A DNA stretch of 64,000 nt from Comamonas phosphati (GCF_014637085.1 NZ_BMEU01000009.1:93212-157211), one strand, 5' to 3'. Counted from the first letter of the stretch, positions 10,836-21,154 are shown. Numbers and translations: made by a program. The notes: generated by a model from the letters alone, not told the origin.

Positions 10836-11411
10836 ATGGCAGCCAAAGACAACACTCCCGCCGTCGCGGCCACGGACCTGCCCGGCCGCGAGGCCGGCCT
10901 CTCGCATGACGACCACCAGGCCGTGCGCCTGTGGCTGCGCCTGCTGACCTGCAGCACGCAGATCGAGCAGGTCATACGCACCCAGCTGCGCACCCAGTTC
11001 GGCACTACTTTGCCGCGCTTCGACTACCTGGCCCAGCTCAGCCGCTTTCCGCAGGGGCTGCGCATGAAGACGCTGTCCGAATACCTGATGGTGACCGGCG
11101 GCAATGTGACGGGCCTGACCGACCAGCTCGTGGCCGAAGGCTGGGTGGAGCGCATCGTCGACAACGAGGACCGCCGCTCCATGATCGTGCGCATGACGCG
11201 CAGCGGCAACAAGCAGTTCGGCGCCATGGCCGAGGCGCACGAACAATGGCTGGAGCAGTTGCTGCTGCCCCTGGGCCAGCCGCAGGTGCGCGAGCTTTAT
11301 GACCAGTTGGGACTGCTGCGCCAGGTGCTCTCGGACGCAAATGGCAAAATGCCCCAGGAAAGCAGCGCATATAAGCCCATCGAGGCCGGACCGCGCCAGC
11401 GCTTTTCATAG
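10836..11411 (+). CDS. MarR-family transcriptional regulator of the CoA pathway
   Basis: 191-residue winged-helix MarR regulator. Recognition region MKTLSEYLMVTGGNVTGLTDQLVAEG near residue 75 and the wing VDNEDRRSMIVRMTRSG near 107 are clear. MarR proteins beside aryl-CoA pathways commonly respond to the aryl-CoA ester; here 2-aminobenzoyl-CoA or a related thioester is the natural guess. It diverges from the pathway genes across the palindrome at 10757-10772. ATG at 10836 chosen; the N-terminal 25 residues are variable and probably flexible. Confidence 0.9.
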   Translation: MAAKDNTPAVAATDLPGREAGLSHDDHQAVRLWLRLLTCSTQIEQVIRTQLRTQFGTTLPRFDYLAQLSRFPQGLRMKTLSEYLMVTGGNVTGLTDQLVAEGWVERIVDNEDRRSMIVRMTRSGNKQFGAMAEAHEQWLEQLLLPLGQPQVRELYDQLGLLRQVLSDANGKMPQESSAYKPIEAGPRQRFS

Positions 11412-11443
11412 AGAATCCTCCAACATCGTCCTGTGCGGCGAGA

Positions 11444-11492
11444 AGAGCGTGTTGACGATCTCTTCGGCGCGTAGAGATCGTCAACACGCTCT
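11444..11492. repeat. Perfect 20-bp inverted repeat (hairpin) with 9-base loop
   Basis: Left arm AGAGCGTGTTGACGATCTCT (11444-11463) and right arm 11473-11492 are exact reverse complements; loop TCGGCGCGT. It sits 32 bases after the MarR stop and ends 14 bases before the ATG of the next gene, almost touching its ribosome site. There is no T-run on either strand, so it is not an ordinary intrinsic terminator. Could be a dispersed hairpin element, a translational control element or a processing site. Confidence 0.75.
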
Positions 11493-11506
11493 GGGGAGCA
11501 CAGGTC

Positions 11507-11941
11507 ATGGATTCACAACATCTGCGGTATCAGCTCAAGGCCGGGCACTACTACCTCTATGACATGCGTGACGAGCCGAGTGCCGTCACGGGGGAGCGGC
11601 GCTTCAGGCTCAAGACGGAGCTGGTGGCCATTGCCTTCGACCTGGCCACGGGCCAGGTCTGCCAGCACGGCCATCCGACGCGCATCCATGCCTGGGCGCT
11701 GGGCGTGCGGCGCAAGCTGCGCACCGCCGGCGATTGGGATGGCGCCGACAGCCTGATCGTGGTTTCCGGCCCCCTGCCCGAGGACGAGATCAACAAGTGC
11801 CTGCGCATACGCGGCTATTGCCGCTGGATGTTCCAGCGGCTGGCCAGCCTGCCCCACGGCAAGCTGCACACGCAGCACCAGGGCCGTTCCGCCTGGCAAC
11901 GCGCCCATGGCGATGCGGCAAGACAGCGCCGGGCCGCCTAG
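11507..11941 (+). CDS. Small hypothetical protein
   Basis: 144 residues, no family recognised. The sequence opens MDSQHLRYQLKAGHYYLYDM and is basic in its last 30 residues, with a histidine-rich stretch (HGKLHTQHQ). Three cysteines are spread through it (QVCQHG, NKCLRIRGYC). No signal peptide or membrane segment. The ATG at 11507 has a GGGGAG site about ten bases upstream, right after the perfect hairpin, and codon use is normal for the window, so I think it is real. It stands alone between the MarR gene and a convergent stress-protein gene. Confidence 0.6.
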   Translation: MDSQHLRYQLKAGHYYLYDMRDEPSAVTGERRFRLKTELVAIAFDLATGQVCQHGHPTRIHAWALGVRRKLRTAGDWDGADSLIVVSGPLPEDEINKCLRIRGYCRWMFQRLASLPHGKLHTQHQGRSAWQRAHGDAARQRRAA

Positions 11942-11997
11942 AAAACGATCAGAACGACTGCAAACGCTTTATTGGCCGGCGCTGGCCGCCATCGAAA

Positions 11998-12510
11998 CTA
12001 GGCCAGAGTCTTCGTGCTGTCGGGGTCTTCCGCCGCGCTGTCCTGTTCCGGCGCCTCGTCGGGGTCGGCCATCTCGGGCATTTCCGGCAGCTTGACGATG
12101 GTGACCGGCAGGCGGCTGTGCCGCGCCACCTCGCGCGAGACCGAGCCGATCAGGATGCTGCCCAGCGCGGTCTGCCCCGTGGCGCCGATCAGGATGTGGT
12201 CGCACTCCGTGCTTTCCGCGATGTCGATCAAGGTGCTCGATGCCTCGCCCAGGCTGATCTCCACCTCGTAGGGCAGGTTTGCCGCCTTGAGCAGCTCCTG
12301 AGCCGCCGCCACCAGATCCATGCCGGCCTCGATGCTGGCATTGGCGATCAGGTCCGAATCCTGGGTCGCCAGCTCCAGCAGCGTGGCTTCCTTCTGCACA
12401 TGGGCGATGACGAAGTGCGCCTTCAGCCCGTGCTCCACCAGGCGGATGCCGTGCCGCACCGCTTCCAGAGACGCCTGAGAGCCGTCGACGGCGATCATGA
12501 TCTTGAGCAT
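11998..12510 (-). CDS. Universal stress protein (UspA family)
   Basis: 170-residue single-domain UspA-type protein. It starts MLKIMIAVDGSQASLEA and carries the ATP-binding signature GATGQTALGSILIGSVSREV (G-x2-G-x9-G-S), so it should bind nucleotide. The last 25 residues form an acidic, proline-rich tail. Transcribed alone, divergent from tgt. General stress role inferred from family only. Confidence 0.93.
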   Translation of the reverse strand: MLKIMIAVDGSQASLEAVRHGIRLVEHGLKAHFVIAHVQKEATLLELATQDSDLIANASIEAGMDLVAAAQELLKAANLPYEVEISLGEASSTLIDIAESTECDHILIGATGQTALGSILIGSVSREVARHSRLPVTIVKLPEMPEMADPDEAPEQDSAAEDPDSTKTLA

Positions 12511-12547
12511 TGAAAACCCCTTTCATCTGGCGGTTCCTGCAGTGTAG

Positions 12548-13807
<1,260 letters not shown>

Positions 13808-14052
13808 GGCCAAGCCGTTGAAGGAGAGGGATGTCTGGCCGAGCCCCCCTCTCCGGAAGAATCTGTGCAGACAGATACTGAGCAAAGCTGCCCCCACCGC
13901 AAACCACAGCCCATACGCCTTCTGATGCAGGCCGGCTCTTCACTGTTGAAACCGTTGCGCTTTTGACAATCGCCCAAATGGCTGATGCTTTCGTGCTGGA
14001 GCTCCGCTAGCATGTAACTTGTTGTTTCGAATTAAACACAAGGAAACACGCG

Positions 14053-16176
14053 ATGCGCATATCCACACGTCCCTTGGCATTCACGCTGACAAGCATCTGC
14101 ATTGCCACTCTGGCCGCCTGCGGCGGCGGAGGCGGCAGCAACAATGACACTGCAGCCAAAGATACGACGGTGAAAACCTTCAACATCGGCGGCGCAGCCT
14201 TCGTAGGCGCCACGGTGTCGATTACAGATGCGACCGGCAAAGTGGTCGGTTCCTGCGGCCCCGTGGGCGACGATGGCAAATGCGACATCACCATTCCCGC
14301 GTCCGCCAACGTCAAGGCGCCTCTCGTCATCGTTGCCAGCCGTACCGTCAATGGAGAGACGGAGCGCCTGGTGAGCATGCTCGGCGGCGCAGCCAGCACG
14401 GAGGTCAAGGTCACGCCTGTCACCACGCTGATTGCGGCGCTGCTCAGCCCCTCCGGCAATCCAGCCAATCTGGCATCCGAAGTTGCCGCGGGAACGGCAG
14501 CCGTGACACCTGCGGCCATTCAAACACAGGCGGACAAAATTCAAGCCATTCTGGCTCCGCTGCTGGACACAGTCGGCGTCAAAGGCGAAAACCCGCTCAC
14601 AGGCGGCTTCACCCCGGACGGCAAAGGCTATGACCGGCTGTTGGACTCGCTGCTGGTCACCATCACACCCGCCACGGCAAGCACCAGCAACATCGAGGTG
14701 GCGGTGCGCGGAGCAAGCGACGGGCAACCCAACGTAGTCCAGTTCACGAGCAAGGACAGCGCGCCGCCTGCGCTGCAGCCAGTTGCCCCGGCCGCCCTGC
14801 CCAAGGAAGGCGTTGCGGTCAAGATCGCAGCGCTCCTCAAGCAGATGACGGACTGCTACGCATTGCCAATCGACCAGCGTGTGAGCGCCACGGTGAATAA
14901 CGGTACTGCCGTCGGCAACGCCGGCGCAGTGTCCAGCCCGATTTGCAAGGCAATCTTCTCCACGCAAGACCCCGGCACCTACCTCAGCAACGGTTTGCGC
15001 GTCGGGCGCGATGCCGGCAACAACGGCGCCTTCTCCGGCCTGTTCCGCAGCGGCGCCACGGGCGTGGTGTTCGATATCGGGGCCTATGAGTTCACCCGAG
15101 CCAACGGCGATGTGGTGATTTCCTATCGCACCGTCGATTCGCAGAAGACCGAGTCCTTCGAGCAGATCATCGTACGCGAGGATGGCGACGGCAAACTGCG
15201 CGCCATCGGCAACCAGTATGCGTATTCCGGCGGCGTGAATGCATTCCAGCAGATACGCCGTTTCCCCACGCTCAATCAATCCAGCTACGATTACTACAGC
15301 ACCGGTTACAGCCTGAACGTGCACAACGAAACGGAGTTGGCCGGCGGACAACGCGCATTCAAGTTCGACCATGTCGAAGTCAATACACCGAGCGGCAAAA
15401 CGCTGACACTCTGGCCCGCAGCCGGCTACACCAGCCTGAACTTCAAGCGTGCCAACGGTCAGGTTTCCGGCACCAGCTTCTTGCGGCTAGCTACGGCCTA
15501 TGCATCCGGACAAACCAACCTGCCGAATCTCTGGGATATAGAACCCAGCTTGGTCTTTGCTCAGCCCCCGGCAACCGAGGACCAACTGGCCAGAGCCACC
15601 ACCCAGGGCGTGTGGACCTTCAAGTACTTCCTGCGCGGCAATACGGGCACCACCCCAGACGCCACGCAAACCTACCGCACCCGGGCCCGTGCCCTGACCT
15701 TGGCCGAACTCAAGCAAAAAAACTTTGCAGAAATCAGCGCCGAGTTCAAGTCGCAAGCCTTCGCAGGCACAGACGTTCCAAGCAACGGAGCGCTGGCAGG
15801 CACAGTGCCCCTGTACTCCATACAGGACGGCGCCCGGCCTGCGCTCATCACCGTGGCTACTGGTGGCAACGCCTGGACAGTACCCGCTGGCGCCACGCCC
15901 CCGACGCGAGTGACCTTGTTCGGCACCCTATGGAACTCCACCACCAATACCCGCCAAGGGTTCGATGATTCAACCCGCGTAGCGCCAACGGCACGTTCTA
16001 CAACCATCTACTGCACGCCATTCATCGGCAGCAGCAGTGCGCCATGCGATGCAAGCAAGCCTGGTGCCTATGGCCCCAACACCTACGCCTCGGGTCTTCA
16101 GCTGACAGGAACCGCTAAGGATGGCCGAGTCTTCGCAGCCCATTACGCCACCTACCAGCTCAACTTGCCTCGATAG
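14053..16176 (+). CDS. Large secreted lipoprotein of unknown function
   Basis: 707 residues. The signal peptide ends in the lipobox LAAC followed by GGGGG, so the mature protein should be a lipid-anchored envelope protein with a flexible glycine linker. After it comes a short beta-rich segment (residues about 40-115, FVGATVSITDATGKVVGSC) that reads like a carboxypeptidase-regulatory/transthyretin-like domain, then a helical part and a long beta-rich C-terminal half. Four cysteines later in the chain may form disulphides (DCYALP, ICKAIF, IYCTPF, PCDASK). No family recognised for the C-terminal half. Single gene with its own terminator. Confidence 0.85.
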   Translation: MRISTRPLAFTLTSICIATLAACGGGGGSNNDTAAKDTTVKTFNIGGAAFVGATVSITDATGKVVGSCGPVGDDGKCDITIPASANVKAPLVIVASRTVNGETERLVSMLGGAASTEVKVTPVTTLIAALLSPSGNPANLASEVAAGTAAVTPAAIQTQADKIQAILAPLLDTVGVKGENPLTGGFTPDGKGYDRLLDSLLVTITPATASTSNIEVAVRGASDGQPNVVQFTSKDSAPPALQPVAPAALPKEGVAVKIAALLKQMTDCYALPIDQRVSATVNNGTAVGNAGAVSSPICKAIFSTQDPGTYLSNGLRVGRDAGNNGAFSGLFRSGATGVVFDIGAYEFTRANGDVVISYRTVDSQKTESFEQIIVREDGDGKLRAIGNQYAYSGGVNAFQQIRRFPTLNQSSYDYYSTGYSLNVHNETELAGGQRAFKFDHVEVNTPSGKTLTLWPAAGYTSLNFKRANGQVSGTSFLRLATAYASGQTNLPNLWDIEPSLVFAQPPATEDQLARATTQGVWTFKYFLRGNTGTTPDATQTYRTRARALTLAELKQKNFAEISAEFKSQAFAGTDVPSNGALAGTVPLYSIQDGARPALITVATGGNAWTVPAGATPPTRVTLFGTLWNSTTNTRQGFDDSTRVAPTARSTTIYCTPFIGSSSAPCDASKPGAYGPNTYASGLQLTGTAKDGRVFAAHYATYQLNLPR

Positions 16177-16198
16177 CCAATCCATTTCACCCGGAACC

Positions 16199-16230
16199 AG
16201 CAAAGCCCACTTGTGTGGGTTTTGCTTTTT
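16199..16230 (+). terminator. Intrinsic terminator after the lipoprotein gene
   Basis: Stem AGCAAAGCCCAC / GTGGGTTTTGCT (one G-T pair), 4-base loop, followed by a T-run. It lies 22 bases after the lipoprotein stop. Confidence 0.85.
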
Positions 16231-16283
16231 GAAGCCAGCACCAAACCCTATACAAGCACTCCGGGCGGCTCGGCCTGGCCCGC

Positions 16284-16990
16284 TCAGACATCGACGGCGG
16301 CAAGGCCGGTGCGCACCACCTTGCCGGCCGGTGTGCCGCAGGCATGGCAAAAGCGCGAGAAGGCGCTCTTGCGCGTTTGGCAATGGCCGCAGTGGTCGAA
16401 CAGGCTTATGCCGCAGTGCGGGCAGAAGTCGATCTCGGTGTTATTAAGGTCCACGGGACGCTCACAGCCCGGGCACACGCTCTTGGACAGCCGCCCCAGC
16501 GCCACGTCGTAGCTCAGCTCCCCGCGGCGCGGCACCTCGGGCAGAGCCTCCGGCAGCTTCTGCCGCTCCAGATAGCGGTTCAGCGCCAGGATGGCATAGC
16601 GCCCCAGCAGCACCGTGACCACGGTGTAGCGCACATAGCCGCCGTAGTCGGGCAGATAGGACACGAACTCCACGAAGAAGGCAAACAGCGCGAAGAAGAT
16701 GAAGCCCCAGACAAAGGCCACCAGGTGCTTTGGTGCTTTCTGGCGAACAGCCAGCCCGCCACCTCCAACGACATACCGCCTGCGGACAGGAACAGCGGCA
16801 CGGCGGCGGCCTCCTGCGAGTTGCCTGTGGAAGCCGCGACCGCCATCACCGATGCCACGGGCAGGGCCGAAAGCGCCAGCGAGGTCTCGCTCTGGGACTG
16901 TGCGGAGCCGGCGCCCCACAAGGCGCAAGCCATGCCCATGGCCCACAGGCCATGGCGAAACGTACGGGCCAAGACCGAGGCGTTGATCAC
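16284..16990 (-). pseudogene. Frameshifted gene: exported N-terminus joined to membrane zinc-ribbon C-terminus
   Basis: Two frames meet at 16724-16739. The upstream frame starts at a GTG (16990) with AGGAG seven bases before it and encodes a signal-like N-terminus (GLWAMGMACALWGAGSAQS) and LFLSAGGMSLEVAGWLFARKH. The downstream frame, which has no good start of its own, encodes a membrane helix (VWGFIFFALFAFFVEFV), another hydrophobic stretch and a C-terminal double zinc ribbon (CPGCERP, CPHCG, CGHC, CHACG). Exactly at the junction an 8-bp unit, GGTGCTTT on the plus strand, occurs twice in tandem. Removing one copy restores a single frame of about 232 codons. The N-terminal part also resembles a small exported family on its own, so an older deletion fusing two genes is possible. 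Broken gene most likely; sequence error possible. Confidence 0.65.
16724..16739. repeat. 8-bp tandem duplication at the frameshift
   Basis: GGTGCTTTGGTGCTTT: two exact copies of GGTGCTTT. Eight bases is not a multiple of three, so the second copy explains the change of frame in the surrounding gene. Such a repeat can also contract or expand during replication. Confidence 0.85.
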
Positions 16991-17166
16991 AAGAGCGCTC
17001 CTGTTGTTGATAGGCCGCCGCGCTGTGGCTGCGGTGCGGCGAATCATCGCGTGGCCGCGCCCGGTTCGGGCCAGGATTGCCCAGCTTGGCTTGCCAGCCC
17101 TCCTCGGGCATCGGTTTGCAATACTTTTATGCGCAAGCATCCCTGGGTTCCGCCCCAAAAGGCGTT

Positions 17167-19095
17167 TCAGCGCGGCCGCTCCAGCAGACCCGCCACACGC
17201 TGCTGCAGCAGCTCGGGCATGACCTCCAGGTCCGGCACGGCGGCGCCGACCTCCAGCCCCACGGGGTTGAGCCAGCCGCGGCGCAGCGGCTTGATCATGG
17301 CCACGTTCCGGCCGCCGCGCACTTCGATGCGGCTGAAGAACGAGCCCCAGAGATTGGCCAGCGCCATGGGCACCACGGGCACGGCCAGGCCGTCACGCCG
17401 CGCCTGCTCCAGGATCTTCATGATGCCGGCCTTGAAGGGCTGCAGCCGGCCGTCGCTGGTGATGCTCCCTTCGGGAAAGATGGCCAGCAGGTCGCCCTCG
17501 CGCAGCACTTCGGCGGCGCGCGCAAAGGCCGCTTCGTAGGTCGCCGGATCGTCCTTGTGGGACGCGATGGGAATCGCCTTGGCCAGCCTGAACAGCCAGC
17601 CCAGCACCGGGCGCTGGAAGATGCGGTAGTCCATCACGAAGTGGATGGGCCGCGGGCTGGCCGCCATGAGCAGGATGGCATCGACGAAACTCACATGGTT
17701 GCAGACCAGCACGGCGGGGCCGTCGGCCGGAATGTTCTCGTCGCCGCGTACCTTGAAGCGGTAGATGAAGTGGGTGGCGACCCAGGCCACGAAGCGCAGC
17801 AGGTACTCGGGCACCAGCAGGAACACATACAGCGCCACCACGGCGTTGGCGATGCCGGTGGCCAGGAACACCTGCGGAATGCTGAGGCCCGCGGACAGCA
17901 GGGCCCCGGCCAGCACGCTGGAGGCGATCATGAACAGCGCGTTGAGAATGTTGTTGGCCGCGATGATGCGCGCGCGGTGCGTGGGCTGGCTGCGCATCTG
18001 GATCAGCGCATACATGGGCACGCTGTAGATACCGGCCGACAGCGCCAGCAGGCCCAGGTCCAGCATCACGCGCCAGTGGCCGTGCTGGGCGAAGAAGGCG
18101 CCCACGCCCATCAGCCCGGAGGCCGGCAGCGCCCGCGCGGCAAAGTACAGGTCGATGGCGAACACGCTCATGCCGATGGCCCCCAGCGGCACCAGGCCGA
18201 TCTCCACATGGCGGCGGCTGAACACCTCGCACAGCAGCGAGCCTATGCCGATGCCAATCGAAAAGATCACCAGCAGCAGCGAGGCCACGTGCTCGTCGCC
18301 GTGCAGGACTTCCTTGGCAAAGCTCGGGAACTGGGCCAGGAACACGGCACCGAAGAACCACATCCAGCTGATGCCCAGCAGCGAGCGGAACACCACGGGC
18401 CTCTGGCGCGCCAGCTGCAGATTGCGCCAGGTCTCGGTGATGGGGTTCCAGTTGATGGCCAGGCCGGGATCGGTGGCCGGCGCATGGGTGATGAACTGCG
18501 CGCACAGCCGCCCGACCAGGGCCAGCACCACGCAGACCACGGCCACCCGGGTGTGGCCGACCTCGGGCACGGCCACCAGCAGGCCGCCGGCCACATTGCC
18601 CAGCAAAATGGCCACGAAAGTGCCCATCTCCACCATGCCGTTGCCGCCCGTGAGCTCGCGCTCGCCCAGCACCTGGGGCAGGTAGGCGAACTTGGCCGGA
18701 CCGAACAGCGTGGAGTGCAGCCCCATCAGGAACACGCAGCCCAGCAGCACGGGCACGTTGGCCGAGACAAAGCCCCAGGCCGCCAGCAGCATGATGGCGA
18801 TCTCCAGGTTCTTCACCAGGCGGAACATGCGCGTCTTGTCCCATTTGTCCGTCAGCTGGCCCGAGGTGGCGGAGAACAGCAGGAAGGGCAGGATGAACAG
18901 CGCAGCTATCACCAGCCCCGCCAGAGACGGCGGCAGCCAGGAGACGCCGAGCTGGTAGGTCACCATCACCGTGAAGGCGAACTTGAACAGGTTGTCGTTG
19001 GCCGCACCGCAGAACTGGGTCCAGAAGAACGGCGCAAAGCGCCGCTGGCCCAGCAAGGCGAACTGATTGGGGTGGGTCGCTGCCGGCTCGCTCAT
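17167..19095 (-). CDS. Fused lysophospholipid transporter (LplT-like MFS) and PlsC acyltransferase
   Basis: About 642 residues. Residues 1 to about 410 are a major facilitator with around a dozen hydrophobic segments (TQFCGAANDNLFKFAF start typical of LplT). Residues from about 430 form a 1-acyl-glycerol-3-phosphate acyltransferase domain with NHVSFVDA (HX4D motif) and FPEGS. The combination suggests flipping lysophospholipid across the inner membrane and re-acylating it, a repair pathway done in E. coli by LplT plus Aas. The acyl-ACP synthetase part of Aas is absent here, so acyl-CoA or acyl-ACP from elsewhere must be the donor. ATG at 19095 (MSEPAATHPN) chosen because AAGGA precedes it. Convergent or unrelated to neighbours. 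Confidence 0.88.
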   Translation of the reverse strand: MSEPAATHPNQFALLGQRRFAPFFWTQFCGAANDNLFKFAFTVMVTYQLGVSWLPPSLAGLVIAALFILPFLLFSATSGQLTDKWDKTRMFRLVKNLEIAIMLLAAWGFVSANVPVLLGCVFLMGLHSTLFGPAKFAYLPQVLGERELTGGNGMVEMGTFVAILLGNVAGGLLVAVPEVGHTRVAVVCVVLALVGRLCAQFITHAPATDPGLAINWNPITETWRNLQLARQRPVVFRSLLGISWMWFFGAVFLAQFPSFAKEVLHGDEHVASLLLVIFSIGIGIGSLLCEVFSRRHVEIGLVPLGAIGMSVFAIDLYFAARALPASGLMGVGAFFAQHGHWRVMLDLGLLALSAGIYSVPMYALIQMRSQPTHRARIIAANNILNALFMIASSVLAGALLSAGLSIPQVFLATGIANAVVALYVFLLVPEYLLRFVAWVATHFIYRFKVRGDENIPADGPAVLVCNHVSFVDAILLMAASPRPIHFVMDYRIFQRPVLGWLFRLAKAIPIASHKDDPATYEAAFARAAEVLREGDLLAIFPEGSITSDGRLQPFKAGIMKILEQARRDGLAVPVVPMALANLWGSFFSRIEVRGGRNVAMIKPLRRGWLNPVGLEVGAAVPDLEVMPELLQQRVAGLLERPR

Positions 19096-19180
19096 GCCAG
19101 GGTCCTTGGAGTGGTGGAATGACCGCGATTGTGCCAAGGCCGCCCAGATCGGCTGCTGAACTCTGCAGTTTTCGGCCAGG

Positions 19181-19978
19181 TCAGCGCATCACCAGGCCGC
19201 CGTCCACGAACAGCACCTGGCCCGTCATGAAGCCGCTCAGATCCGAGGCCAGGAACAGCACCGGCCCGGCCACGTCCTCGGGACTGGCCAGACGCCTGAG
19301 CGGCGTGGCCGCCATCAGCGATTCGCGGAACGACTCCTTGGTGCCCTGCGTGCCCTGCGTGGGATAGACCAGGCCGGGCGCCACGCAGTTCACGCGTATG
19401 CCCTGGGGCCCCAGCTCGCTGGCCAGATTGCGGCTGAAGCCCACCAGCGAAGCCTTGGCCGTGGTGTAGTCGTGGTAGGGCACGACCGGGTGCTCGATCA
19501 GGTTGGTGGCGATGTTGACGATGCTGCCGCGCGCGCGCTGGCGCATCTGCGGCAGCACCGCGCGGCAGACGTTGAAGGCCGCGCCCACGGCGCCGTCGAA
19601 CTGGGCCTGGTAGTCGCTCCAGTCCAGCGCGTCGAAGCGGCTGCGGCGCTCGGGGTCGAAGGCATAGGGCCGGAAGGCGTTGTTGACCACGATGTCTATG
19701 GCCCCGGCTTCGCGGGCAATGCCTTCCACCATGGCCTGCACCGCGGGCTGCGAGCCCACGTCGGCCTGCACGGCCCAGGCATCGCCGCCCGCGTCCTTGC
19801 CGGCCATCTGGCAGGCCGCCACCGTCTGAGCCGCGGCCGCGTCGTTGGACAGGTAGTTGACCGCCACCAGCGCGCCCTCGCGCGCAAAGGCCGCGGCAAT
19901 GGCCGCGCCTATGCCGCGGCCCGCGCCCGTGACCAGCGCCACCTTGCCGCGAAGGTTCATTCCGGACAGTTGATTCAT
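19181..19978 (-). CDS. SDR-family oxidoreductase (3-oxoacyl-ACP reductase-like)
   Basis: About 265-residue short-chain dehydrogenase with TGAGRGIG near residue 20 and the YTTAK tyrosine-lysine pair near 160. The usual NNAG reads NNAF, and the catalytic serine position reads as threonine in NIATNLIEHPVVPYHDY; this pattern is shared by a subgroup of FabG-like proteins, so it is probably still active. It follows the substrate-binding protein of the riboswitch operon by 143 bases that contain repeat copy 3. If cotranscribed, it could reduce the aldehyde made by the LuxC/LuxE pair to an alcohol; that is speculation. The ATG at 19990 is an alternative start. Confidence 0.87.
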   Translation of the reverse strand: MNQLSGMNLRGKVALVTGAGRGIGAAIAAAFAREGALVAVNYLSNDAAAAQTVAACQMAGKDAGGDAWAVQADVGSQPAVQAMVEGIAREAGAIDIVVNNAFRPYAFDPERRSRFDALDWSDYQAQFDGAVGAAFNVCRAVLPQMRQRARGSIVNIATNLIEHPVVPYHDYTTAKASLVGFSRNLASELGPQGIRVNCVAPGLVYPTQGTQGTKESFRESLMAATPLRRLASPEDVAGPVLFLASDLSGFMTGQVLFVDGGLVMR

Positions 19979-20027
19979 GTCACTTTCCATTGTGCTGATA
20001 TGCCGTTCGCAATCCTTGACGCGGGCG

Positions 20028-20129
20028 GAGGCCAGGCGAGAGACACCGAGGAAGGGCCGCCCCGCACCGAGGGTATCGTCCCCCTCCCGCGAAGCGAGAG
20101 AGGGGGAAGGCGCGAAGCGACTCAGGGGG
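20028..20129 (-). repeat. Dispersed GC-rich repeat, copy 3, overlapping a gene end
   Basis: Third copy, with middle segment CCCGCGAAGCGAGAG and the common core CGAAGCGACTCAGGGGG. The core runs into the coding frame: the stop codon and the final Leu-Thr-Pro codons of the substrate-binding protein are read from repeat sequence. This shows the element can supply the 3' end of a gene. Confidence 0.75.
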
Positions 20130-21141
20130 TGAGGCTCGTATCCACCACGTCCGACACCTTGATCTGCTTTTGCACCATGCCCAGCGCGCGATAGGCGTCG
20201 GCGCCCTTTTGCAGCGCGGCAAGGTCGAAGCTGCCCAGGGGCTTGCCGGCTTGCACGGGCTGGGCCGAGGCATTGCGCAAGCGGACCACGTCGAGGCTGA
20301 TGTCGCGCTGCGTGCCGTCGATGGCGTACTTGCCGGCCAGCGTGGCGGCTTCCTCGGGGTTGGCCATCATCCAGGCCGCGCTGTCGCGGTAGCCCTTGAG
20401 AAAGGCCTTGAGCAGGTCCTTCTTCTCACGCAGCACGTCCTCGCGCACCACGAACATGTCGCTGGAGATATTCAAATGGTCGCGCACCTGCATCACGTTG
20501 ACTTCGCCCATGCCCTTGCGCAGGCCCACGGCCAGGCCGGTGTCGGTGGCAGCCGTGGCATCGACCTGGCCCTGCATCAGCGGCGCGAAATTGAGCAGGC
20601 CGGTGACGACGATGGTCACGTCCGACTCCTTGAGGCCGGCCTGGTGCAGCATGACCAGCAGGTTCTGGCGCGTGCCGCTGGAGAGGCTGTAGACGCCGAT
20701 CTTCTTGCCCTTGAGGTCGGCGGGCTTGCGGATGCCCGCCGACTTCAGCGAGACCACGTTGAACACGTTCTGCGGATAGATGTCGTAGATGGCGACCAGC
20801 TTCTCGCCCTTGTCCAGCGCCATGAAGAAGGAGCCGGGGTCGGTGAAGGCCACGTCGGCCTGGCCGCTGAGCAGGTTGCGGATGGCGTCGCCGCCGCCCG
20901 CACCGGGCAGGTAGGCCAGCTCCACGCCCTGGGCCTTGAAGAAGCCTTTCTCGGGCTCGGCGAGGATGTTGGTGATCTCGCTGATGGGCTTGCTCCAGCC
21001 CGCGAGGCGGATCTTGCCTTGGACAGGTGCGGCAGCTGCTGCCGGTGCGGCCATGCCGGCGCCCGCCAGCGTCAGGCCGGTGATGCCGGCGCAGGCACCG
21101 AGCAATTGACGGCGGGAGAAAGTCAGAATTGGGTGCTTCAT
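20122..21141 (-). CDS. ABC transporter substrate-binding protein, NMT1/THI5-like
   Basis: About 339-residue periplasmic binding protein of the NMT1/SsuA/TauA type. A Tat-like signal (SRRQLLGACAGITG) is visible after the chosen ATG at 21141 (MKHPILTF), so it may be exported folded. Features: GFFKAQGVELAYLPGAGGGDAIRNLLSGQADVAF pattern split over residues 75-110 and ADLKGKKIGVYSLSSGTRQNL. Members of this class bind sulphonates, nitrate, or pyrimidine precursors of thiamine. Because the operon begins with a TPP riboswitch, a thiamine precursor such as a methylpyrimidine is the favoured ligand. It is last of the transporter genes, 13 bases after the permease. Confidence 0.88.
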   Translation of the reverse strand: MKHPILTFSRRQLLGACAGITGLTLAGAGMAAPAAAAAPVQGKIRLAGWSKPISEITNILAEPEKGFFKAQGVELAYLPGAGGGDAIRNLLSGQADVAFTDPGSFFMALDKGEKLVAIYDIYPQNVFNVVSLKSAGIRKPADLKGKKIGVYSLSSGTRQNLLVMLHQAGLKESDVTIVVTGLLNFAPLMQGQVDATAATDTGLAVGLRKGMGEVNVMQVRDHLNISSDMFVVREDVLREKKDLLKAFLKGYRDSAAWMMANPEEAATLAGKYAIDGTQRDISLDVVRLRNASAQPVQAGKPLGSFDLAALQKGADAYRALGMVQKQIKVSDVVDTSLTP

Positions 21142-21154
21142 GGCAGGGTGGCGT

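Noticed and set aside
11444-11492. Intrinsic terminator of the MarR gene
   Set aside because: The stem is perfect but neither strand has a T-run, and it sits against the next ribosome site.
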